Shown here piece after piece: positions 44,172 to 53,472 of a stretch of DNA of 64,000 bases (position 1 is its first letter; each line of letters opens with the position of its first letter). A program made the position numbers and the translations under genes. This DNA is from Methylobacterium sp. Leaf99. GTDB lineage: Bacteria; Pseudomonadota; Alphaproteobacteria; Rhizobiales; Beijerinckiaceae. The notes under the pieces are model-generated. The model saw nothing but the letters and a program-made list of their open reading frames with translations, did not search any database and had not been told where the DNA came from. Location of the stretch: assembly GCF_001422375.1 (NCBI RefSeq), contig NZ_LMMU01000001.1, positions 1,421,481-1,485,480 of the forward strand, written 5' to 3'.

Positions 44172-45910
44172 CACGCACTCTCCCGCAGGGCGCCGACGGC
44201 GGGTCGGGCGTCGGATGGAACGGAGGCCGGCCGCAACACGCTCTTCAGGATCTCGTCCTTCGGCCCGAAGGCCTGGGCACCGCCCTCGGCCATCATCAGG
44301 ATGAGGTCGACGGCGGCGAGGGCCGAAGGGCGGTGGGCGACGACGACGCAGATGCCGCCGCGCCGGCGCACCCCGAGGATCGCCTGCGTCAGGGCGTTCT
44401 CGCCCTCCGAATCGAGGTTGGCGTTGGGCTCGTCCAGGATGACGAGGAAGGGGTCGCCGTAGAGGGCACGCGCCAGGCCGATGCGCTGGCGCTGGCCGGC
44501 CGAGAGGCCGGCGCCGCCCTCGCCGATGCGGGTGTCGTAGCCCTCGGGCAGGCGCAGGACGAGGTCGTGCACGCCGGCCGACCGGGCGGCGGCGATCACC
44601 GCCTCCGCGGGGGCCGCCGGATCGAAGCGGGCGATGTTCTCCGCGATGGTGCCGGCGAACAGCTCGACCTCCTGGGGCAGGAAGCCGAGATGGGGCCCGA
44701 GCTCGCCCGTCGACCATTGATCGAGGGCGGCCCCGTCGAGGCGGACCTTGCCGCGGAAAGCCGGCCACACCCCGACGACGGCGCGCACGAGGCTCGACTT
44801 GCCCGAGGCCGAGGGGCCGATGATGCCGAGCCCCTGGCCGGCCCGAAGCGCGAAGCTGACGTCCCGGACCACGGGCACCGGGGTCCCGGGCGGGGCGACG
44901 CTGATGCTCTCGACCTGCAGGGACCGGACCGGGGCGGGCAGCGCGTGGCGCGCCCGACCGGGCGGCAGGGCGGCGAAGAGCTCCGACAGGCGGGCCCAGG
45001 ACTGGCGGGACTGGACGAAGCCCTTCCAGTTGACGATGGCGAGCTCGGCCGGGGCAAGCGCCCGGGCGACGAGGATCGAGCTCGCGATGATGATCCCGGC
45101 CGAGGCCTGGCCGTTGATGACGAGCCAGGCGCCGAGGGCCAGCACCCCCGATTGCAGGGCCATGCGGAACACCTTCGACACGGCCCCGAAGCCCCCGACG
45201 ATGTCGGAGGTCCGCTGCTGGGCCTGCATGTAGTCGCGGTTGGCCCCGGCCCAGCGGGTGGCGAACCGCTCCTGCATGCCCATGGCGGCGAGCACCTCGG
45301 CGTTGCGGCGCCCGGCCTCGGCGAGGCCGTTGCGGTGCAGGCCGTGTCCGGTGGCCGTCCGCGCGGGTCCACGGGTGGCACCGTCCGTGAGCAGGCCGAT
45401 GATCGCGAGGGCGACGGCCCCCACCAGGGCGGCGACCCCGATGAGGGGATGGAACAGGAAGCAGATCACGAGGTAGATCGGCATCCACGGCAGGTCGAAG
45501 AAGGCGGACGGGCCGGTCCCGCCCAGAAATCCGCGCAGCTGGTCGAGGTCGCGCAGGGGCAGGAGGCCGTCCCCCTGGGTGCTGCCCTTGAGGGGGCTGC
45601 GCACCACGATGTCGAAGACCCGCGCGCTCAAGGCCTCGTCGAGGGCGGCGCCGACGCGGGTCAGGATGCGGGAGCGCAGGGTCTCGAGGGCGCCCTGGAA
45701 GGCGTAGAGCACGAGGGCCAGCAGCATCAGGCCGACGAGGGTCGGCACGGAGCGGCTCGGGATCACGCGGTCGTAGACTTCCAGCATGAAGAACGAGCCC
45801 GTGAGGTAGAGCACGTTCACGAGGCCGCTCATGGCGCCCACCCCGATGAACGCCATGCGGCACCGGGACAATGCCGAGGCGAGCTCGGCCGAGTTTCGGT
45901 CCTTCGTCAT
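44171..45910 (-). CDS. Type I secretion ABC transporter (PrsD/PrtD type)
   Basis: A 579-residue fused permease-ATPase exporter. The N-terminal half has six membrane segments (LVNVLYLTGSFFMLEVYDRVIPSRSVPTL, ... FFDLPWMPIYLVICFLFHPLIG); the ATPase half has Walker A IGPSASGKSSLVRAVVG, signature LSAGQRQRIGLARALYG and Walker B FLVILDEPNANLD. There is no peptidase domain, as in PrtD/PrsD exporters of RTX-type proteins. Probable clients are the large signal-less proteins at 38,893 and 57,537. I chose the ATG at 45910 over a start 12 codons earlier. Confidence 0.93.
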   Translation of the reverse strand: MTKDRNSAELASALSRCRMAFIGVGAMSGLVNVLYLTGSFFMLEVYDRVIPSRSVPTLVGLMLLALVLYAFQGALETLRSRILTRVGAALDEALSARVFDIVVRSPLKGSTQGDGLLPLRDLDQLRGFLGGTGPSAFFDLPWMPIYLVICFLFHPLIGVAALVGAVALAIIGLLTDGATRGPARTATGHGLHRNGLAEAGRRNAEVLAAMGMQERFATRWAGANRDYMQAQQRTSDIVGGFGAVSKVFRMALQSGVLALGAWLVINGQASAGIIIASSILVARALAPAELAIVNWKGFVQSRQSWARLSELFAALPPGRARHALPAPVRSLQVESISVAPPGTPVPVVRDVSFALRAGQGLGIIGPSASGKSSLVRAVVGVWPAFRGKVRLDGAALDQWSTGELGPHLGFLPQEVELFAGTIAENIARFDPAAPAEAVIAAARSAGVHDLVLRLPEGYDTRIGEGGAGLSAGQRQRIGLARALYGDPFLVILDEPNANLDSEGENALTQAILGVRRRGGICVVVAHRPSALAAVDLILMMAEGGAQAFGPKDEILKSVLRPASVPSDARPAVGALRESA

Positions 45911-46009
45911 GCCCCGCCTCCTCTTGAACGATATCCGGACCGCCATCCGCTCTCGGACAGCATTGCGTTCAGCGAACTACGTATTTATACTATAGCAAAT
46001 CAAACACTA

Positions 46010-46933
46010 TCAAGCTTTCGGGATAGCGTCTAGAAGCTTTACTCCGATGAACGGCGTCATTCCAAGTTTTTTGAGCTGAAATCTACATTTGAGCTTTGAA
46101 AAGTACGTATCGGCATACTCGATCGCCAGGATCGGAAGGCCGTGCGCCTGGGCCTTGCGCAGGTAGTTCAGACTCCACTGCACGTCGGCGTCGGAATTGG
46201 CCTGGCCCGGACCGTGCAGGTTGTAGAGCAGGCTTTCCTTGCTCACGGCGTCGATGGCGGCGAGGTAGGTCTGGCTGAGGAGCAGGGGCTCGGCGTTCTG
46301 TCCGACGACGAGAAACCCGGGACGGCGCGCGCGTCCGCGGTCCGAGACGGCCTTCACCAGGGTGATCATCGCCTCCTGCGCCCGCAGGCGTTGATCCGGC
46401 CAGTCGCCGTAGGCATCGACCCTGTCGAGGAACACGCCGTCGAACCCGGCCTCGAGGATGCGGTCGAGCGTCCCGCCGGGGCCCAGGAGCATGTCGCGCC
46501 AGGCCGGATGCCAGAACCGCACGGCGAAGCTGCCGGGCCAGTTGGCGTTCTCGGGACCGAGCCAGGGTGGCGGGTGCTGGCGCCAATCCGCCTGCCAGTA
46601 ATCCCGGTAGCTTTCCGCCTCGCCGATGCTGACATAGGCCAGGACGAGGCGCCGGCCACCATCGGGCTTGCGGCGCAGGAGGGCCGTCTGCGCTTCGGTC
46701 AGGGGTTTTCCCTGGACCACCGGATCGAGGACGATGAGATCGAGGGGCGAGCGCGCCACCGCGTCGAGGTCGATGTTCTGATACTGGCAGCCCCACCGCT
46801 CGACATCGAGGCCGCCGAGCCGGGCCGCCGGCCCCGGTCGCATGACCGCGCCCGTGGCACCGCCGCCGACCAGGGCGGCGGTGCCGAGGCCCACACTCAT
46901 CAACAGGGCACGGCGGTTGAACTGGATCATCAT
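46010..46933 (-). CDS. GH114-like (TM1410/MJ1477 family) secreted glycoside hydrolase
   Basis: A 307-residue secreted protein with a Tat- or Sec-type N-terminus (NRRALLMSVGLGTAALVGGGATGAVM) and a TIM-barrel of the endo-alpha-1,4-polygalactosaminidase type: CQYQNIDLDAVARSPLDLIVLD, VLAYVSIGEAESYRDYW, FDGVFLDRVDAYG with the acidic catalytic region, and GQNAEPLL. The N-terminal hydrolase domain of PelA in Pseudomonas belongs to a related fold and acts on partially deacetylated galactosaminoglycan. Here it is a separate gene at the end of the pel block, so it probably is the detached PelA hydrolase. Confidence 0.82.
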   Translation of the reverse strand: MMIQFNRRALLMSVGLGTAALVGGGATGAVMRPGPAARLGGLDVERWGCQYQNIDLDAVARSPLDLIVLDPVVQGKPLTEAQTALLRRKPDGGRRLVLAYVSIGEAESYRDYWQADWRQHPPPWLGPENANWPGSFAVRFWHPAWRDMLLGPGGTLDRILEAGFDGVFLDRVDAYGDWPDQRLRAQEAMITLVKAVSDRGRARRPGFLVVGQNAEPLLLSQTYLAAIDAVSKESLLYNLHGPGQANSDADVQWSLNYLRKAQAHGLPILAIEYADTYFSKLKCRFQLKKLGMTPFIGVKLLDAIPKA

Positions 46934-47036
46934 GGCCGGATACCCCTGAAACGGACGCCTGGACCGGACTTCGACGCAACGGGCGGATTCGTGTGGCGAC
47001 TGACTTCGAGACTCACTTCGAGATTCACTTCGAGGC

Positions 47037-48401
47037 CTACTTGGCGACGAACCGTTCGCCGGCCGGGCCCGTCCGGCATTTGGCCGTGCAGACCCGCAGG
47101 ACGTCGCCCGGTTCGAGGAGATCGGTTTCCCGGGCACTCAGGGTCTCGAAGCCGTCGGCGGTGGCGCGCAGGATCTCGAACACCACGCCGGCGGTCTCGG
47201 AATCCCGGCCGGGAGGGCTCGCGAATTCCTGCATCGCCGCCGTCGCGCTCAGGACCGCGGCGGCGCGCTCGGCGTCCCGCACCTCGGCCGCCGCGCTCGC
47301 GAGGTCGCGCTCCAGGGTGAGACGGCGGTCGAGATCGGCCTGGACCACGCCCTTGCGGGCGGCTTCGAGGCGCTGCTCGGCCTGGAGCAGGCTGATCTCG
47401 ATGTCCCGGCGACGCCCCTCCATATCGACGAAGTCCCGCCGCACGTCCGCGACCCGCTCGTTCTCGACGACCTGGCGCGTGAACAGGGCCTCCATCATTT
47501 TCAGGCGTTCGCCGCGGACCTTGATCTGGGCGTCGTAGCCCGTCCTGCGTTGCTTGATGAGTTCGATCTCGTCGACGAGGGCGGCGATGGTCGCGTCGCG
47601 CGTGGCCCGGACGCTGCCGGCGTTCTGGGCCCGCAGCCCCGCCATCCGTGCCTCGGCCGCGACGAGCCCGTCGATCCCGGCGAGGTGGCGCAGGGCGTCG
47701 ACCGACTTCGCCAGGGGGGTGCCGTCGCGCTCGGCCGTCAGGGCGGCCATGCGGACGAGGGACGTCTTGACCCGCTCCCGGGCGGCGTCGCGGCGATCGA
47801 GCTCGCGGATGGTCTCGATGGCGGGGTTCGACGCCGACGTGGCGAGGTCGCCGCCGGCGAGCGCCGCGGCCTGGACGACGATCATGCCGGGGGAGATCGG
47901 ATAGGCCCCCGGCGAGCGGACCGCTCCGACGACGTAGACGGGCGAGCGCTGCACGAAGGCGATCGTGATGCTGGCCGTGCGCTGGTAGGTGCGCGTGAAC
48001 GCCTCGCCGAGGTCGGTCCGGAAATCCTCCATCGACCGCCCGCCGGCGGTGATCTGGCCGAACAGGGGGAAGGTCACCACACCGCCCGCCTCGACGCCGT
48101 ACTCGCCGGACAGGTCGAGGCGCGGATAGGCGGTCTGGACCATGGGCGGTGATCCGGCCTCCTTGCCGGCCGGGGCGGTGGCGGCGTCGGAGACCTCGAT
48201 GGTCTCGAAGAGGGTGATCTTCAGGCGGTCGCCGACGTGGAGCAGGTTCCTCGGGGTCCCCTCCGCCACGGCCGGACCGGCGGCGAGGGCCGCCGTGACG
48301 ATCCAGGCCGCCGAGACCTGCAGCGCCGCGACCCGGGCCACCGAGACCCATGCGGCGGCGCGGGCCGTGCGTGCGATGCGGCGTCTCCAAGAATAGATCA
48401 T
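47037..48401 (-). CDS. Wza-family polysaccharide export protein
   Basis: A 454-residue exported protein. After a signal region (residues 25-47) the polysaccharide-export (PES) domain is seen in LHVGDRLKITLFETIEV, YGVEAGGVVTFPLFGQITAGGRSMEDF, and SBB-like VYVVGAVRSPGAYPISPGMIVVQAAALAGGD. A long coiled-coil segment (about 200-400) resembles exopolysaccharide exporters of alphaproteobacteria. It may supply the outer-membrane channel in place of the PelB barrel, although Pel systems normally use PelB and PelC. Confidence 0.82.
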   Translation of the reverse strand: MIYSWRRRIARTARAAAWVSVARVAALQVSAAWIVTAALAAGPAVAEGTPRNLLHVGDRLKITLFETIEVSDAATAPAGKEAGSPPMVQTAYPRLDLSGEYGVEAGGVVTFPLFGQITAGGRSMEDFRTDLGEAFTRTYQRTASITIAFVQRSPVYVVGAVRSPGAYPISPGMIVVQAAALAGGDLATSASNPAIETIRELDRRDAARERVKTSLVRMAALTAERDGTPLAKSVDALRHLAGIDGLVAAEARMAGLRAQNAGSVRATRDATIAALVDEIELIKQRRTGYDAQIKVRGERLKMMEALFTRQVVENERVADVRRDFVDMEGRRRDIEISLLQAEQRLEAARKGVVQADLDRRLTLERDLASAAAEVRDAERAAAVLSATAAMQEFASPPGRDSETAGVVFEILRATADGFETLSARETDLLEPGDVLRVCTAKCRTGPAGERFVAK

Positions 48402-48430
48402 GATCCCCTCCCGTGATGTGGCCAATGGGT

Positions 48431-49828
48431 TCAGACCGCGGACCGCGTCGCGCTCCCGACGAAGGTGCGGTGATTGATGCTGCGCAGGATGGCGAGAAGC
48501 GCCCCGAGGGCGGAGAAGCCCAGGACGATGCAGGCGATCATGTAGCCGGCGGCGGCGAGCCCGAGATCGAACCGCGAGAACACCACCGTCAGGACGCCGA
48601 GGCAGGCGACGAACGCGACCTGCAGGGCGGCGTAGAGGCGCGTGGCGTCGAAGTAGATGAGGATCGCCGAGCAGGTCATGAACAGGAACTGGAAGAGGGC
48701 TCCCGTCGCGCCCATGCGAAAGAGGGTCAGTTGCTGGAATTCGAGACCGAACGCCTCGATGATCGCCGGGGCCGTCAGGAGAACGATGGTGCAGAGCGCG
48801 GTCTGGATCAGGATGATGCCGGTCAGCGTCTTGATGGTCTCGTGCCGGAGGATCGATTCCTTTTCCAGAATTGTCTTCAGGGTCGCGTGCTGGTCGATGG
48901 CCCGGAAATAGGTTCGGTAATTCTCGAAGAACGTCGTCTCGACGCTGGTGACGAACAGGGCGAGCGCCGGAACGACGGTGAGGCTCGCGATGAACATCGG
49001 GGCATCGTAGAGGGGCGCGTGGATGAGTCCGATGTCGAGGCGCTCGCCGTAGCCGCTGAACCACATGACCCACTTGTCGATCCAGACGCTGAGCCCGCTG
49101 GCGAAGGCGCCGAGCGCGAGGGCGGGGCTGATCCGCACCCGCTGGACGACGCGGGCGGTGACGGGGCCGAGGGCGCGGCACGGGGCCGTGAAGGTCGCCA
49201 TGAACCGCGCCGTCAGGCACACGAAGACCACGAGGAAGCCGAGGGCGAAGCCCAGCATCATCGCGACGGCGCCGAGCTGGCAGAAGGCCGCCGCGATCGC
49301 CAGGGTGGTGCCGACCGCGAGTCCGAGGACGAAGCCGATCGTCACCTGGAGGTAGTCGCGCATCGCCCCGCAGAACACGAGGGCGACCCAGACCATGGCG
49401 ACGAGCTGGGCGCTGGCGATGCCCGCCAGCGCCACGGGGGCCGACGTCGCCATGACGACGCAGAACACGAGGGCGCCGAGCCCCAGGGTCAGGGCGCTGC
49501 CGGCCAGCATCGTCAGCAGGAACAGGGCGCGCACGTCGTCGTAGCGCCTCAGGAAGAGGTCGTCGGCGAGAACCCGCGTGCCGATCATCGTCACCGGCGT
49601 CGTCGCCACGAGGGAAATCGAGAAGACGTAGACGAGGAGCACCCGGAAGGTGGCGAGCTCCTCTTCCCCGATCACGCCCCGGGTGACCTCGCTGATCATC
49701 AGGATGACGAGGACGGTGTAGAGCCAGGGGCCGGCCGCCACGATGGCCGCGTGGACGATGGCCGCCATGGGCCCGAGGAGGTCGTCGCGGCGCCCGAGGC
49801 GGCGCAGCTCGAATCCGATGCCGGCCAT
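48431..49828 (-). CDS. pelG: Pel exopolysaccharide membrane protein PelG
   Basis: A 465-residue polytopic membrane protein with about 12 hydrophobic helices. The start MAGIGFELRRLGRRDDLLGP and the later IHAPLYDAPMFIASLTVVPALALFVTSVETTFFENYR are characteristic of PelG, which is distantly related to MOP-type polysaccharide flippases. With PelD, PelE and PelF it forms the inner-membrane synthase that polymerises and translocates the polymer. It begins 3 bases before the end of the pelF reading frame spacing (stop of pelF at 49831), so the two are coupled. Confidence 0.93.
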   Translation of the reverse strand: MAGIGFELRRLGRRDDLLGPMAAIVHAAIVAAGPWLYTVLVILMISEVTRGVIGEEELATFRVLLVYVFSISLVATTPVTMIGTRVLADDLFLRRYDDVRALFLLTMLAGSALTLGLGALVFCVVMATSAPVALAGIASAQLVAMVWVALVFCGAMRDYLQVTIGFVLGLAVGTTLAIAAAFCQLGAVAMMLGFALGFLVVFVCLTARFMATFTAPCRALGPVTARVVQRVRISPALALGAFASGLSVWIDKWVMWFSGYGERLDIGLIHAPLYDAPMFIASLTVVPALALFVTSVETTFFENYRTYFRAIDQHATLKTILEKESILRHETIKTLTGIILIQTALCTIVLLTAPAIIEAFGLEFQQLTLFRMGATGALFQFLFMTCSAILIYFDATRLYAALQVAFVACLGVLTVVFSRFDLGLAAAGYMIACIVLGFSALGALLAILRSINHRTFVGSATRSAV

Positions 49829-49830
49829 GG

Positions 49831-51369
49831 CTAGGACGCCCTCCGGGCGGCGTGATCGCCCGACAGCTGGAGTAGGTCCGCGTAGGTGCGGCGATAGGCG
49901 TCGAGGGCATCCTGCGACGCGTAGTACCGGCGCACCCGCGTCCGCAGGGTCTCGCCGCAGGCGTGCCGGAAGGCCGCGTCGCCGAGGAGGCGCCCGACGG
50001 CCCCGGCCGTCTGCTGGGGATCGACGAGGGCCGTCACCAGGCCGCCGGCCCCGAGGCCCGGGGACTCGTCGGAGCGCCCCTCGAGGATCTCGCGGCAGGA
50101 CCCGACATCGGTGGCGACGCAGGGGATTCCCGCCGCCCCCGCCTCCAGGATGACGAGGGGCTGGGCCTCGCTCAGGCTCGTCAGGACCACCACGTGGATG
50201 CGCGAGAGGTAGGCGACGATGTTGACCGCACCGGTGAAGACGACGGTATCCGCGAGGCCGCATTCCGCGACGCAGGCCTCGCATTCGGCGAAGTACGCCG
50301 GGTCCTCGTCCGTCGGCCCGAGGACCAGGGCCTGCAGGGTGGGAAAGCGGGTACGCAGGATCGCCGCCGCCTCGATGTAGGACTTCACGTCCTTGATCGG
50401 GACGACCCGCCCGATGAGGGCGATGGTGGGGGGGGCTTCGGCGGCGGCCTGCGGAAGGCCCTCGAAGCGGGCGACGTCGATGCCGTTGGGGATCACCGCC
50501 AGGCGCTCGCCGGGCGCCCCGAGGGCGCGCTGGAGGCGCTGGTTGTCCTCGTAGAGGGTCACGATCCGGGTGCAGGCCTGGTAGCAGATCAGGGCCTGCG
50601 CCTCGAAGACCTGCATCCAGATGTCCCGGAGGTCGACCCGGCCGTCGTCGAGGTCCATGCCCTTGTCGACGGTATCGCAGATCCACTCGGCCATGAGGAT
50701 CTCGACGCGGCGCTCGTTGGTGTAGATGCCGTGCTCGGTGATGAACGCCGGCGATCCGGTCTCGATCACGGCGCGGGCCGCCAGCAGGCCGGCGTACCCC
50801 GTGGAGATCGTGTGATAGACGCGGGCACGCGGCAGATCGGAGACCAGCACCGCGAACAGGCCGCCGAACAGGGCGCGCCACGCCCAGAAGAAGTGCAGGA
50901 AGGAGGCGTGCGGCATCAGCCGCTCGTACATCCGGCACGTCAGCCGCCACGACAGGGGCGAGACCATCAGGGTCTGGATGGTGAAGGCGTTGCGCGGATC
51001 GGCGACGAGCCGCACCAGCCTCTGGAAGGCGGCGAGTCCGCCCCCCGTCACGAGCAGGATGAAGGCGTCGGCCAGCGCCTCCTCCATGCCCTCCGGCCGC
51101 GCGGCGTCCCGGCACGACGCCGTCTCGAACGGCCGGTGGAGGGGAAGGCAGCGGAAATCGACGACGTTCGCGGGCAGCTGGTAGCGCGGCTCGCGCGGCG
51201 CCGTGTCGGCGACGATGGCGACGATGGCGAAGGTGAGGTGGGGATGGCCCTTGATGAGCCAGTCGACCCAGGTGGAGACCCCCCCCGGCACGAACGGATA
51301 GCAGCCTTCGACGATGACGCAGACATCCGCCTCCGGCGGTGTCGCGCGGGGCCTAGCGAGGAAGGGCAT
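49831..51369 (-). CDS. pelF: Pel glycosyltransferase PelF
   Basis: A 512-residue cytoplasmic GT4 glycosyltransferase. The N-terminus ADVCVIVEGCYPFVPGGVSTWVDWLIKGHPHLTF is highly characteristic of PelF, followed by ITEHGIYTNERRVEI and the donor-site region LTSLSEAQPLVILEAGAAGIPCVATDVGSCREIL. It builds the GalNAc/GlcNAc-type polymer from UDP sugars. The first part overlaps the end of pelE by 17 bases. The ATG at 51369 gives the family N-terminus; a longer frame from 51546 is a shadow of pelE. Confidence 0.94.
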   Translation of the reverse strand: MPFLARPRATPPEADVCVIVEGCYPFVPGGVSTWVDWLIKGHPHLTFAIVAIVADTAPREPRYQLPANVVDFRCLPLHRPFETASCRDAARPEGMEEALADAFILLVTGGGLAAFQRLVRLVADPRNAFTIQTLMVSPLSWRLTCRMYERLMPHASFLHFFWAWRALFGGLFAVLVSDLPRARVYHTISTGYAGLLAARAVIETGSPAFITEHGIYTNERRVEILMAEWICDTVDKGMDLDDGRVDLRDIWMQVFEAQALICYQACTRIVTLYEDNQRLQRALGAPGERLAVIPNGIDVARFEGLPQAAAEAPPTIALIGRVVPIKDVKSYIEAAAILRTRFPTLQALVLGPTDEDPAYFAECEACVAECGLADTVVFTGAVNIVAYLSRIHVVVLTSLSEAQPLVILEAGAAGIPCVATDVGSCREILEGRSDESPGLGAGGLVTALVDPQQTAGAVGRLLGDAAFRHACGETLRTRVRRYYASQDALDAYRRTYADLLQLSGDHAARRAS

Positions 51370-52369
51370 CGCGGGTCGCTCCGGGGCGGGCGGGGATGGG
51401 GGTCGGACGGCCGACCACGCGGTGCAGGTCGCGCGCGCGGGCCAGTTCCATGAGGCATCGGATGCGCAGGGCGTCCTCGTCGGGCGAACGGGCGCGCGTC
51501 GCCTCCAGGGCCGCGCGCAGCTCGTCCCAGCGTCCGAGGCCGGCAAGGAGCCCGAAGACCTGCCGGCGCAGGGGCCTGTCGTCCGGCCGGTCCCGCAGGC
51601 CGGGCCGGCAGAGTCCGAGGGCCGCCTCGCGCGCGATCGTGCTCTCCGAAGGGTCGAGGAATCCGCTGTCGGCGAGGAGGGCGAGGCGTTCGGCCCGGGC
51701 GGGATCGGCGTCGGCGGGGTCCCCGGCGTTCGGGCAGACCTTCCCGAACTCCGCCCGCAGGGCCGTGCGCAGCTTGACCGAGACGGCGGCGGCGTGGACG
51801 CGGATGCTGGGCTCGGCGCTGCACAGGGCCTTGCGCAGCAGGAGCCGGTACTCGGGGAAGTAGGACAGGCCGATCAGGCCGAGCAGGGCCTGCTGCTGCG
51901 CCAGGGGACCGTCGAGGACCGTATGGAAGCGGGCGACGGCGTCGGGGCCGGGCCGCCGGGCCCGGCCGTCGACGATGCGGTCGTAGAGGGCCTCCGCCCG
52001 GTTCAGGTCCGGCGCGCCCGAGATCCGCCGGTACCAGACCGCGAGATCCGAGGCGGGCACGTTCGTCCGCACCAGCAGGGCATAGAGGACGAAGGTCGCC
52101 AGGGTCCCGAACGGGCCGGCGCCGGCGCTGAGCAGCGTCACCACGACGAGGAACGTCTGGTCCCCCGCGAAGGCCGGACGCGCCGTCGCGACGAAGAGGC
52201 CGAGGTTGAGGCCATGCCCGACCAGGGCCGCCGGGCCGCTCAGGTCTCCCACGAGGAAGCCCGCGAGGACGAGGGCGTCGACGGCGAGGAGGAGGATGAG
52301 GGCCGACGTCGCCCGGGGCGTGAGCCGTGCGGTGAACGGGATGGCGGGGACGGTCTCGATGCCCGTCAT
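51353..52369 (-). CDS. pelE: PelE-like membrane/TPR protein
   Basis: A 338-residue protein with two N-terminal membrane helices (ATSALILLLAVDALVLAGFLVG, then TFLVVVTLLSAGAGPFGTLATFVLYALL) and a helical repeat domain in the rest. Topology, size and position between pelD and pelF match PelE, which stabilises the PelDEFG synthase. Primary sequence conservation of PelE is low in general, so context carries much of the call. It overlaps both neighbours. Confidence 0.8.
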   Translation of the reverse strand: MTGIETVPAIPFTARLTPRATSALILLLAVDALVLAGFLVGDLSGPAALVGHGLNLGLFVATARPAFAGDQTFLVVVTLLSAGAGPFGTLATFVLYALLVRTNVPASDLAVWYRRISGAPDLNRAEALYDRIVDGRARRPGPDAVARFHTVLDGPLAQQQALLGLIGLSYFPEYRLLLRKALCSAEPSIRVHAAAVSVKLRTALRAEFGKVCPNAGDPADADPARAERLALLADSGFLDPSESTIAREAALGLCRPGLRDRPDDRPLRRQVFGLLAGLGRWDELRAALEATRARSPDEDALRIRCLMELARARDLHRVVGRPTPIPARPGATRDALPR

Positions 52370-53472
52370 GGCGCATGCCCGGCGTGGCATTCGGCGACGG
52401 CCGCGCGCTGCGACGCCACGGACGCCGTGGCGAGGTCGCGGATCTCGCGGGTGCAACGGACGATCACCGCCTCCGGAACCTGCCGGTCGAGACGCTCCCC
52501 GAGGGCGCCCGCGATCAGCGCCACCGCCTCCGCCGTCGCATCCCGCAGGCGATGCAGGGGCAGGGTCTCGATGACGAGGAGGCCGTGGCTGCCGCCCCGC
52601 CAGGCCCGCGGAACCGAGCAGGCGTAGACGCCGAGACCGTCGAGGAGCTCGGCCTGCGACGCGTCGAAGACGCTGAGGACGGCCATCTGCCGGTGGGCGA
52701 TGGCGTGGACGGAGCCGACCTTGAAGACCGTCTCCACGGTCAGGCGCCCCGGCGTCGCCTCGTCGCGGCTCCCGAGGGACGCGGCGACGTCGTCGCCCTC
52801 GACCCGGTAGAACGTCCACGCGGCGCTCCCCATCCAGCGTTCGATGCCGGACCGGAGGAGGGGAAGCGGCTCGGCGGACGGCCCCCCGCGCAGGGTGCTC
52901 AGCGCCTCCACGGCGGCCTCGACGGACGAAACCTCCGCGGTCGCGACCTTGCGCTCGCAGCGGGTGAGCTCCTCCTGCAGGTCGAGGGCGTAGGACCCGA
53001 TGGTGTCGCGCTGCGTCTCCGCCAGGACCAGGCGGTCGTGGATCGACCGGCGGTCCTTGATCTCCCGGCTGCGGAGGCCGCCGACCACGAGGGCGCCGAT
53101 CATCCACAGGACCGGTTCACGCCAGGTGCGCAGGGAATAGGCGAAGTAATCCTCGGTCCCGGACTGGGCCGGCCATCCGACGACCCAGCTCAGGCAGGCC
53201 GCGAAGGCCGCCACGAGGATGCCGCTCGCACTCCCGTACTGTACGCTGATCAGGATGACGGGAATCCAGAACGGATGCGGCGCGATGCGGGCGAGGGATG
53301 CGGGGCCGGGGATGATCCATTCGACGATGAGCAGGATCACGAAGATCAGGCCCGCCTCGTAGCGGCCGCGAACGGAGAACAGGGACGCGGCGACGTCGCG
53401 CGTCAGGAACCGGAGGAGGGTTGCGGCGCCCGCGGCCCGCAGGGGCGTGACGGAATCGACGGACCATCTCAT
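52366..53472 (-). CDS. pelD: PelD-like GAF-domain membrane protein lacking a GGDEF domain
   Basis: A 368-residue protein. Four membrane helices lie in residues about 40-135 (EAGLIFVILLIVEWIIPGPASLARIAPHPFWIPVILISVQYG...), then a short coiled coil (about 145-180), then a GAF domain to about 320 (RSGIERWMGSAAWTFYRVEGDDVA ... GGSHGLLVIETLPLHRLRDATAEAVALIAGALG). Pseudomonas PelD is about 455 residues and ends in a degenerate GGDEF domain that binds c-di-GMP; no such domain fits here. Control of this synthase by c-di-GMP is thus doubtful or uses another site. Confidence 0.82.
   Translation of the reverse strand: MRWSVDSVTPLRAAGAATLLRFLTRDVAASLFSVRGRYEAGLIFVILLIVEWIIPGPASLARIAPHPFWIPVILISVQYGSASGILVAAFAACLSWVVGWPAQSGTEDYFAYSLRTWREPVLWMIGALVVGGLRSREIKDRRSIHDRLVLAETQRDTIGSYALDLQEELTRCERKVATAEVSSVEAAVEALSTLRGGPSAEPLPLLRSGIERWMGSAAWTFYRVEGDDVAASLGSRDEATPGRLTVETVFKVGSVHAIAHRQMAVLSVFDASQAELLDGLGVYACSVPRAWRGGSHGLLVIETLPLHRLRDATAEAVALIAGALGERLDRQVPEAVIVRCTREIRDLATASVASQRAAVAECHAGHAP

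Noticed and set aside
45240..46033. Possible plus-strand genes opposite the type I ABC exporter
   Set aside because: They are part of a long shadow frame with compositional bias and no ribosome-binding site; the exporter motifs lie on the minus strand.
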